From Bacteroidales bacterium (lineage in GTDB: Bacteria > Bacteroidota > Bacteroidia > Bacteroidales > F082), in contig JAKSMV010000019.1 in NCBI GenBank assembly GCA_024400425.1, positions 1 to 63,638 of the forward strand: DNA of 63,638 nt, given 5' to 3'. The notes under the pieces were generated by a model. That model did not search any database and was not told the DNA's origin. It worked only from the letters and a program-made list of their open reading frames with translations. The position numbers and the translations under genes were made by a program. Shown one piece after another: positions 1 to 12,000 of this stretch; within the stretch, counting starts at the first letter, position 1, and each line of letters begins with the position of its first letter.

Positions 1-3000
1 GCCATCCTCGATAATGGTGTGCTGAGAAATGTTGATTTCGACAACAACAACATTGCCCGTGATGCCAGCATTGGTACGGGAGCTGCAAGCTACACCAAGG
101 GAACGGCGTTAAGCATGGTCGGTGGTATTCTTGATCATGTCAGCATCACCAACGACTCGACGGTGTATGTCAGTTCGGCCAACAGCGCCATCAATTCCTA
201 TCTCTATGTCATGAATGGCGAAATCATAAATTGCGATTTCAGCCATAACATCGGTAAGATTGTGCTTTGGGGTGCGAATGTCGAAAACACGAACTTCGAG
301 TACAACCAAGTCCGCCGCGACTTGCCCGAAACCGATAATGTGAACGAAGCCCAGGTCTTTGCCAATGCTTCCACTTTCGTCAACTGTAGGTTTGTCCGTA
401 ACAATGCAGTGGCGGTTTCGAAGAGTGGCAATGGCACGCTTTATGGCAACAGTTACGAGACCTGTCTGTTTGCCCACAACAACTCGGCGGCTATCCGCAA
501 TCACAGTTCATCTGATAATGATGTGTTCACCAACTGCAACATCGTCAACAACATGACGAAGAACGAATCAGCCGTTCCGGTGAGCGGTGGTATCTTTAAC
601 AATACGGTGGTTTGGGGCAACCGCGACTATCTGAACATGCCGGCACATTTCAAGTTCAGCGATTTGGCCAACAAATATGTCTTCAACCATGTTGCCGTCG
701 AACTTGGCCTTGAGGATTATCCCGATGTCATCGCCTTGGCCTCGAGCAATACAGGCACAAGCGAAGCCTACGTTTATCCGTTCTTCCTCGCTCCTGAAGC
801 CGACGATTACGAACTTTGTGATGCTTCGGCCCTCATCAATGCCGGCGACAACAGCGTCGTCAATGTCGCCACCGACATTATCGGTCAGGACCGCATGGCT
901 GACGGCATCGTTGATATTGGTGCTTACGAATACAGATGTATGCGTTATCGCGAATATACCGATGTCTGCCAAACCAGCATGTATCCTTTCTATGGCGAAT
1001 GGCTCACCGAGTCGGGTCAGTACATCCATCGTTTCCCAATTGAAGGTCAGGATTGCGACAGCGTCGTGGTCTTGAACCTGCATTTCAAGCGCATCATCTA
1101 TGTCACTGAAACGGGTAGCGGACTGAGAAACGGTACTACATGGGAAAATGCTTTCGGCACTTTGTATGAAGCCATTGAAGCCTCGAGCCAGAATACTGAC
1201 GACTTGACCCAAATCTGGGTGGCGCAAGGCCTGTATCGCGGCGACGGCACTTCTGTCAATGCTTTCCGCGTCTTCCCGAATGTCCAGCTTTATGGTGGTT
1301 TCGTCGGCAACGAACTGGCTGACTACGACATCACGCAACGCGATTTTGAAAACCACGTCACCACTTTGGACGGCGACTATATCCAGCGCGTCATCTACAT
1401 GGTTGAAGACGCCACTGAAGAGACTGCGCCAATCATTGATGGCTTCACCATTAAGAACGGCTTCTCGCGTGCCAATGTCTCGCAAGGCACGGCCATGTTC
1501 CTGAAACAATATGTCCACGTGCGCAACTGCACCATCACTGAAAACTGGACGAACACGGGTGTCGGTGCCGTCTATATTCAGGCGGAAGACATCAACAACT
1601 GCGATGTCAAGAAGATTCTGAATACTTTTGAAAACTGCAAGTTCACAAATAACCAAGGTGCATACGCCGTTCACTCGGCCAATACCTCCTTCACCAACTG
1701 CTCGTTTGAAAACAACGATAGGAGAGGTGTTGAAATCGTGACTTACACGAAATTCGACAATTGCACCTTTACTGCCAATAAGGGCCGTGCCGTGTGGCTG
1801 ATTTCTGGTTTCAGGAAATTCCAGAACGAATGGAAGGAAACCTACACCATCGACTACATGGACATGACCAACTGCGTGTTGACGAACAATGGCGGTGGCA
1901 TTGCCTATAAAATCAGGACTTGTAGCGGCCATGGCGAAGGCAACATCGTGAGCACGGTCATTGCCAACAACACGACTACTGATGTGGAAAACGCCGTCAT
2001 GGGACAGGATGGCTTCATCAAGCACAATTATCAAAAGGGTGGCGCCATCTTTGGTGACGAGGCAACTCCAATCAACATCATTTGCTCGACTATCACGAAC
2101 AACCGCGCACAGAAAGATGGCGGCGCCTTGTATGGCTCAAGTTTCCATTTGACCAATACGATTTTGTCAGGCAACAAGGCCGGCAGCAAGTCGAACCAGC
2201 TTTCAAATTACTATTGCGAATTTTCAATCTGTGATGAAGATTTGGTTTCGATGATTAGCATCGAGACTTACGATATGAAATATTGTGCCATCGAAGGCGG
2301 TTATCCTGGCGAAGGCAACATTTGCCTGAACAGCGATTTCAAACTTGACCTGAACGGCTACACGCCAAAGGCGACATCGGCTTGCGTCAACCAAGGCACT
2401 ACCGATGGCGTAACGGTTCCCGAATACGACATCTACGGCAATTCGCGTGTGTTGCAAGGCAGAATTGATATTGGTGCCGTTGAATCCAATTTTGCAGGTC
2501 GCGAACTGCTGGCAGCCGATGCCAACCACATCATGTATGTTGCGCCCGAAGGCAGCGGCACAAAGGATGGCTCCTCATGGGAAAACGCAACTTCATGCTT
2601 CCAGATGGCGCTCAACTTTGCCATGGCCATGGATCCGAAACCTCAGATTTGGGTGAAGGAAGGCATTTACCTTGATGACAATCCTCAGTTCTGGAGCGGT
2701 TTGGCCATGATGCCAGGCGTGAATGTCTATGGCGGTTTCACCGGAAACGAAACGCCTGACTTCAATCTCGATGACCGCGACCTGAACACGCACCTCAGCA
2801 TTTTGGACGGCAAGAACAAGAAGCGTATCGTTGAGCAGATTGATGATTTCGATGCTGCCAATGCTGTCGTTTGGGATGGTTTCGTCATGCGTAACGGCTA
2901 TGCCCGCGAAGGTTATGCGAGCAACATTCTCGCCTTGACCGAGTCGGAAGTCGATTCCTATTTCGATGAGTATATGAATGGCGGCGCAGCAATGTTGAAA

Positions 3001-6000
3001 ACCGGCGGTACCTTGAAGAATTGTAATTTGTACGGCAATAACGCCATCAAGGGCGGTGCCATCTACAAGACTTCCAATGCAAGTCTGGCTTCCAACATCC
3101 TCAACTGTAAGATGAGTTTCAACTATGCTACAGATGAAGGCGGTGCCTTGTATTCCAATGTGCCATCTTCCTTCTTCTCCGGCACTTTACCTGTCGATAC
3201 CATCGCCAACTGCGAAATCAGCGACAATGAGTCGGACCGTCATGGCGCTTTAAGGACGACGAGAACGAAGATTCTCAATACCTCCATCCTCCACAATACG
3301 ACCGATTTGTATGCCTTTGACACCTTGACTTCGGGACATAAAAACAACGAATATGTGAACTGCGTTTTGTGGGGCAACTCATCGCGCAACTATGCTTTCC
3401 AGACCGAAGGCAGCGATAATACCTACGATTATTGCGCCATCCAAGGCGGCGGTCCTGCCGAAGGTTCGGGCGAAGGCCTCATCAATCTGGCGCAGGAAAA
3501 CACGGGCTCTGACCCATCAGCGCATTATCCAAATTTCCTCGACCCTGAACATTTCATCTATCGCCCAATCGAAACCTCATCATTCATCAATGTGGGTGAC
3601 AACGACTCGGTGGTTGGCGATTATGATTTGGCTTTCAAGAACCGTATCAAGGACGAAACGGTCGATATGGGCGCTTACGAAGAGACTTGCCTCAACTATG
3701 TGCATCGCGATGTGATTGTCAATGAGTCGTATGACTTCTACGGACAGCATTTGACCGAATCAGGCGATTATTTCTACCAGTGGACACCGCAAGGCGCCGA
3801 GTGCGACAGCTTGGTGAGTCTGCATCTCGAAATCCGTCACATTGTTTATGTCACTGTGGGCGGCAGCGGAACCAAGGACGGCAGAAGCTGGGCTAATGCC
3901 ATGGACAATGTCCAGACGGCTATCAACGAGGCTTCAGCTCAGGCTGCTGAATTTGGCGAATGTATGGTTTGGGTGGCCAAGGGAACCTACGCTGGCAACG
4001 GCACTTCGGCTCAGGCCTTCCAGCTGAAGCCGAATGTCACGGTGATGGGCGGCTTTGCAGGCAACGAACTCCAAGGCATTGACTTTGATGCCCGTGACTT
4101 CGATGCTAACGAAACCATCTTGACCGGAAGCCATTCGCAGCGCGTTGTGGGCAACTACGGCAACGAATCGGCCTTCAGCCAGGTTAACCGAGGCTGTATC
4201 GATGGCTTCACCATTAAGGACGGTTACACGACTGGCAACGGCGGCGGCGTTTACGGCAAGAACTTCATCTCCGTGAAGAACTGCAAGATTTACAGCAACC
4301 AAGGCGGCAAGGGTGCTGGCGTTTATGCTGAAAACCGCTGCGAAATCACGCAATGCGAAATCTACAGCAACACGGCACTCAACGATGGCGGCGGCGCTTA
4401 CTGCGAATCCTCAACGTTGACCTATTGCAACATTCACAACAACCTCTGCGACAATACGGCATCGGCAGGTCAGCAACGCCGTGGCGCAGGTATCTACGGA
4501 AAGAATGCAACCGTCAACAACTGCCTGATTGCCAACAACAGCGCCTTGACCGAAAAATCATTCGGCGGCGGTATGTTTATCGACAATTCGGCTGTCCAAA
4601 GTCAGCTGCTGAACTGTACGATGGTCAACAACTTCTCGTATAATTTGGGCGGTGGCGTCTATAGCGTGAACAGCGGCAGTAACAACGAATTTATCAACTG
4701 CGTGCTTTGGGGCAACCGCACTTTGCTCAACGACCAGCAGGTGGCGGTTTCGGCTTCCAATGTGCCGATTTACTTGCGCTATTGCGCAGTCCAAGGCGGT
4801 TGCGCCGGCATTGGCAATATCAATTTGACTAATGAAAATACGGGCAGCATCTTTGCTCCGCAATTTGTTTCGCCTTCCGAAAATGTGGGTGCCAACTACG
4901 GCGGTGGCGATTGGCATTTTGCCGATGGCTCAATCCTCGCTAACCATGGTGAGCGCATGACCTACACCTTGACCCACGATTTGGATGTGAACAATGCTCG
5001 CCTGAAGAACAACCGCATTGATATAGGAGCCTACGAAAGCGATTATGTGAATGAATACCATGCAGTACCCGATGCCCACAATATCATTTATGTGAATAAG
5101 AACAACTCGGGCGGTAACCAGTCGGGCGATTCGTGGGAGAATGCCATTCCTGATTTGCAATTGGCCATCAACTTTGCCGGCGATGACGATAACCATCCGA
5201 AAGTGTGGATTGCAGGTGGCACCTACACCAGCAACGGCTGGCCATACGTCGATGCTTTCGTTGCCTTGAACGGCATCGACCTTTACGGCGGCTTTGCAGG
5301 CAACGAGCCTTACGATTACGACTTGAATGACCGCAATCTCGTGGCCCATCAGACCATTTTGGACGGCCAGAACATTCAGCGCGTCCTGCATCAGGCACAC
5401 AGTACATTCTTCAAGTACAAGCAAATCGAGGAATTGCACAGCGCCATTTATGATGGTCTGACCATTAAGAATGGTTTCGTTTACAAGAACGATGGCGGTG
5501 GCGTCAGAATGCAGAAGGGCGACTTGCGCAACAGCATCATCGAAAACTGCCATGCCTTGAGCGGCGGCAATGGCGGTGGCGGTATCGTCAAGGCTGCAAG
5601 CAATGTGACGGTGTCCAACTCCATCATTCGCAACTGTAAGGCCGAAGACACCAAGGGTGGCGGCGCTTCGTATGGTGCCATCACTTTCTATAACTGCTTG
5701 CTCGCCAACAACTCGGCATTGCAATGCAATGGCTATAGCAGCGGTGGTGGTGCGGCATACGGCGGTACTTTCATCAATTCGACCATCGTGAACAACTATG
5801 CTGAAGAAAATGGCGGCGGTTTAGCTGGCAGTTATGTCGTGAAGAATTCCATCGTTTGGGGTAACAAGGTCGGAAATAATGTGTCCGGCAACCTTTATAC
5901 TTCCGATCCTAATGTTGAAGGCATCTTCGCTGATAACAGTGTCAAGTATTCGGCTATCGAAGGTGGCATGGCAGGTGAGGGCAACATCACGCTGAACTCC

Positions 6001-9000
6001 GAAAACGAAGGTACCGATGATGTGAATTATCCGATGTTTGCTGAGCCAAGCATTGCAGCCGGTTGTGATTACACTGGCGGCGACTGGACTTTGCAAGAAG
6101 GTTCGGTCTGCATCGGTCATGGTAACAATGAATATGTCGAGGGCGCCTACGATTTGGCTCATGAGGCGCGTGTGCGCCAATATACGGTTGATATGGGTGC
6201 TTACGAATCGCCTTACGACCAGGAATTTGAGATTACTCCTGATGCCAACAACATCATTTATGTCACGGAAAATGGCGCAGGCGACATGGACGGTTCTTCG
6301 TGGGCCGATGCAACGCCATATCTGCAATATGCCATGGAGCGTGCCGCGCTGATGAATCCGAAACCTGTCATTTGGGTTGCTGCCGGTTCTTATCACGGTG
6401 AAGGCGTGCCGCAATATCCGGCTTTCATCCTGCCAAAGGGTGTGAGCATCTATGGCGGTTTCGCTGGTGATGAACCTGCAACCTACAACCTCGATGACCG
6501 TGATTTCGACATCAACATCTCTTATCTCGATGGCCAGAACATGCAGCAAATCCTGCGTCACGACGAAAACAATCCTTCGAGCCAATATGACCATATCGAT
6601 GGCTTCACTTTCCAGAATGGCCGCTCCAACCGTTCGGGCGGTGCCGCTAATCTGGTCGGCTGCCTGGTCGATAACTGTAAGTTCTACAATAATGCAGCCA
6701 TTGACGAAGGCGGCAACAATATCTTTGGCGGTGCCTTGAAGATGTCGAACACCGAGGTCTATCGCTCGGAGTTTGTCGGCAACTATGCCAATGTCGATGG
6801 CGGTGCCATTTACGGTTCTGGCATCGTTTCGCATAGCTTGATTAAGGACAATAGGGCCGACCGCAACGGTGGTGGCGTGAATGGAGGCGCAAAACTTTAC
6901 GACTGCGAAATCAGTTACAATACGGCTGAAAAGGGTGGTGGCATCTACAATTGCGGCACGATGCGCAACTGCACGGTCGTGAAGAATAATGCAGCCCTCA
7001 CGACAGGTGGCACCTCTGACAACGGTGGCGGTATCTACAGAATGTCATCTTCCGATGGCTTCGGCGGTTCGGTTGCTAACCTCTATACCAACAACATCAT
7101 TTGGGGCAACAAGACAGGTGCTTTGGTGAGCAACATCAGAATGGCTCCTGGTGCAGGTGCCATGACCTACAGCGCCATCGAACGCGACGAAGTGATGCCT
7201 ACGGGCATGGGCAACATCGTGATTGAATCAATCAACGATGGCAGCGATAACGCTTTGGTTTATGTCCGCTTCTCGAATCCTGACGACGGCGACTTCAGCC
7301 TGATGGAAAACTCCATGTGTATCGATGTCGGCTGCAACGACTATGCCGCTCCTGGCGATTACGATTTGGCTGGCAACGAGCGTATCCGTGGCGGTGTTAT
7401 TGATATGGGTGCCTACGAACAGACTCCTGTCAACTGCAAGGTCCCGACTGGCCTCAATGTTCCTGAAGAACTCATTACCTTCACGACGGCTGATGTGAAC
7501 TGGAATCCTGGTGGCGAAGAAACTGAATGGCTGGTTTATTACGCTTTCTCGAATGGCAGCAATGTTCAGACTATTTTGGTCGATACGAACTATGTCCAGC
7601 TGCAGAACCTACACCCGAACCTTGAATATTTCGTCAAGGTGCGCTCGGTGTGCGGTGACGACGAAATGAGTTCCTTCTGCGTGCCGAAGTATTTCAACAC
7701 GCAATGCGACCCTGACTCCATCGTCTGGACTAACTATCTCGTTGAAGAAGGACTGGTGCCGTTGCAAGACCAGACCCTCGAATCGAACAGCCACATCTAC
7801 TTTAGCTGGGATTACATTGACGGTGCCGATTCATACGACTTGTATTTGTGGCGTACCGACCACGGCAACGGCTTGCCGATACCCGACTTCCCGGTGGCCT
7901 ACGGCCTGACACGCAACTATACGACTGTCGATTTGTATCAGTCCTATTACCAAGGCTATGGCATTTACGACCATTGCCCAGGCTGGGGCTGCGAGCCTGC
8001 GCCTCCTGTCTATCTGCGTCAGGAAGACCCATACGAAACGGCTTACTACGCTTGGAAGGTCGTTGCCCACAAGCAATGCGCTACCATCGAAAGCGACACC
8101 ATGTATTTCAATACGGCATTGCCTGATCTGCATGTCACAGGCATGGATCATTCGTATGCCCAGACCGGTCAAGTGATGACCGTGGAATGGACCGTGAAGA
8201 ACGATGGCGTTGGCCCGACTCCGATAGGTGAGGAGTGGAACGATTACATCGTGCTTTCCTATCCTGTCAACTGGCAGCGTGAAAGCTTCACCAATGTTCC
8301 TGCCGAATCCTTCTTGATGGCTTCGGTGCCTAATTTGAGAGCTTTGAATCCGGGTGAGGAATATACCAACTCGGTCAATATCAACATTCCTGACGACATG
8401 TATGGCAGCGTGTTCCTCTTTGTCCTTTCCAACTGGGAACCTTACAGTGGCATGTCGCTCGATTTCACTCCGTATGGCGGCGTGTTCCCGAACCCATACA
8501 ATCCGCCTTACATTCCTCACGACCCAGGCGATCCTGAAGGCTATATGGAAGGCTCTTGCTCGCCAGAGTCGTTTGCCGAAATTCATGGCTGCGACAACTT
8601 CTTCTATCAGTATATTGATGTCGATATTCCGCCAATTCCTGATTTGGTGGCCCGCAATGTCATCCCGCCATACGAATCGGTGGCTGGCGACAGCATCACT
8701 TTGAGCTGGAACCTCATCAACCAAGGCGGTGCCGGATTTGAGGCTTCTCCTGTCACGGATATCATCTACATGTCAACCGACAGCATCTTCTCGTCACAGG
8801 CCCGACAAATCGGCACATTCATGGACACCATTTCCATGATGCGTAACGACACGATTACCCGTGTGGCTACTTTCCCGACTGATGAAAGAGACATTGATAC
8901 CTTCTATTTCTTTGTCCGTACCGATGCTACCAATTCGGTCTATGAATCGTTGTTTGAAGGTAACAATGTGTCACCTGCTTCGGTTCATCCGAGTGTGTTG

Positions 9001-12000
9001 CTTCCGGCTCCTCCCCCTGACCTCACCGTCACGGGCTTGTCCTTGGAGATGGATACGGTTTCGCCGTATGAATATTTCCACATGAGTTATTGTGTCAAGA
9101 ACATCGGTTATGTGAATGCCAAGGCTTTGGCAGATCCAAATCAAGGCGGCGGCATTTCCGACACTTGCGGCATCGTTCCGCCGTGGCGTGGCCGACAGTG
9201 GAAAGACAGCTTCTATTTGTCGGATGTTGATACGCTCAATACAAATATGGCTACCTTCATCCACAGCATCGTGAACGACACCTTGCTCTACACATTGACC
9301 GAATTGCCTGAAGTGGATACTTTGGTCTGGCACTGGGCCGTCTGCCATTACGAGGTGCCCGACACCTTGAGCGCCAATGCTTCGCACAATGACAGCATAG
9401 CCTATTATCATGCCGTTGAGCAAAGCCTTGTCGATCGTCAGGAGTTTTATGAGACTCAGATGGCCAAGTATCATAATCACTATCTGGTTGAAGGCAAGAT
9501 ACGCACGCCTCACACCATTCAGGAAGGCAAGTATTACATTTATGTGAAGACTGATGCCGATGATGCCATCTTCGAGTATCAGCACGAACACAACAACATC
9601 ATCAAGGATTCCATCTATGTGGTGCAGCCCGACTTGACCGTCGATTCCATCTGGATTAACGATACGCGCGACTCGCTGTGCTATGTCTTGGGTAATATCG
9701 GCAGCGGCAAGATGATTGACGAACGCATCACCTTGACAGTCAACTTCAACAATGCTCAGGTGGGTAGAAAGACTCTTAGCCGCTTCGACTTGAATCCGGG
9801 ACAGACTTGTCGCGGTAATGTGCCGATAGAAATTCCTTGCAATTTCTACGAAGTGAACTCGCTGAAACTGCAAGCTACGCCGCAAAACGACAAGGATTTC
9901 ACCAACAATAACAAGCTGATTGAGAACTATCATCTCTATAATCCTGACTTCCTGGCCTGCAATCTGTTGTCGCCGACCGATCTCAATTCGGGTGATTCGT
10001 TTGACGTGGTCTATGACATCGTCAACAAGGGTTCGGTCAACTACACAGGCAACATCAATTTGGGCGTTTATCTCGGCCTGTCGCCAGAACTCAACTTCAT
10101 TACGGCAACGCAACTGAACCTTGACCCGTATCCGATTGCGATTGCGGTGGGTGATACGGTCACGGTAACGCAAAACGTCACTTTGCCGATTGAGGCGCAA
10201 GGCCCATATTACATTTATGTTTCGGTGAACGATGGCGAAGAGATTTGCGAAGGCGACAACGTACATTCCGACTTCATCGTTTCGGATCTGCTCAACGTGA
10301 CGCTCTCGCCTTATCCTGACTTCATGGTGACCGAGGCTTCGATGCCTGGCATGGCTACGGCAGGTTCGATGGTCGATGTCAGCTACCGCACCATTAACCA
10401 AGGCATCCGCGATGTGAGGGCTGGCGAAACCTGGGTAGATGCAATCTATGTATCGCATAGCCCATCGTTCAGCGTCGAAACTTCCGAACTGCTGACCTCA
10501 ATTACCTGCAGCGGTCCGCTGGCTATTGGCGCCACCTACGACATTTCGCGTCAGGTGCTGTTACCAGCTTCGTTGAGTACTGACAACTACTACATCTATG
10601 TGGTCAACGATATCAACGATGCCGTGTTCGAGTATGTAGGTGAATACAACAACATCTACCAGAGTGCTTCGATACCCGTTGCCGAATACAGCCTCGACCT
10701 TGCCATGACTTCGCTGACAGGAAGCCAGTCGGTGGAATGGAATGAATCTGTAACCTACAATTATTCCGTCAATAATCTCGGTTCGCGCCCGACCATCTCG
10801 GCATACTACGACAAGCTTTATCTCTCCGTTGATGAGACTTGGGATGAGAACGATGTCGAACTAATCAAGGTGAAGAAGGACGGTGTGTCGGGTGGCGGCC
10901 ATTACGCCGGCACGTTCTCGATTCGCATTCCTTACGGTTATCTCGGCAATTACTATCTCATCGCAGTTGCCGATGCGTTGAGCAACAATCCTGATTCGAA
11001 TGCCGAAAACAACATCATGGCTTTGCCAATCGAGATTTCGAGCATTCCGGTGCCTGACCTTGAAGTGAGCGATGTGACGGTCTTGACTGAATTCCCGGCT
11101 TGCGGTCAGCCTATCAGGGTGGCTTATAAGGTCACAAATGTTGGCGATGGACCGACCTTCGGCACCTATTCCGACCGCGTGGTCTATTCGCGCAATACCT
11201 ACGATAACGGCACCTTGGTTTCGAACATCACGATTGCCGACATCTTGCAGCCTGGCGAATATTACCGCGATACCATCTCGTTCATCGTGCCGGTACCGCA
11301 AACGGGCAACTATGCCGTGTATGTGAACGCCAACAGCAACAAGGATATGTTTGAGATGAATTACGAAAACAATCTCTACATGATACCTGTCGTCGTTGAC
11401 CTGAATGCTCCTGGCGACCTTGTGGTTGAGAACGTTGAGCATCCGTCATACATCACGGCTGGCGAGCAGATGACCATCACTTGGAACGTGAAGAACCTTG
11501 GCCCGAATGAACTGAGCGGTACGGGTTGCAGCGATGTGGTCTATCTCTCTGCCGACAATGTCTTCGATGGCAATGATAAGCTCTTGGGCAATGTCACCTA
11601 CAATCCTACCATCCCGATTTATTCGCACGTCACCAATTCGCTGACGGCAACTATTTCGGGTGTTCAGGAAGGCGATTACTACATTATTGTTTTGGCTGAT
11701 GCCCGCAACACCTTCTACGAACTCGATGAAGACAACAACCGCGGCTATTCGGCTTATCCGTTCCATGTGGAATTGCCTGTGCTGCCATTCAACACGGAGG
11801 TGCCGTTCGACATGAACAATTACCAGTACAAGGACTTCAAGCTTGAAATCGGCAACAATATCAGTGAGACGGTGCGCATTTATGTCACTTCAACCGATTC
11901 GCTGATGGGTGCTGTCAATAACATCTATGTCTTGCACGATTCCATCGGCACGAACCTGAACTATGAATTCTCGACCGATGGCCAGATGACGAGCAACTCC

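Noticed and set aside
568..2034. Long open frame (488 codons) on the minus strand inside the giant gene
   Set aside because: It is antisense to beta-helix repeats with biased codons, has no promoter element, no recognisable domain, and its sequence mirrors the repeats. The same applies to 8971-10458 and 19391-20455 (minus).
2500..7422. Possible CRISPR or tandem DNA repeat array in the giant gene
   Set aside because: The repetition is at the protein-domain level with units over 1 kb and divergent DNA; there are no short identical repeats with regular spacers.
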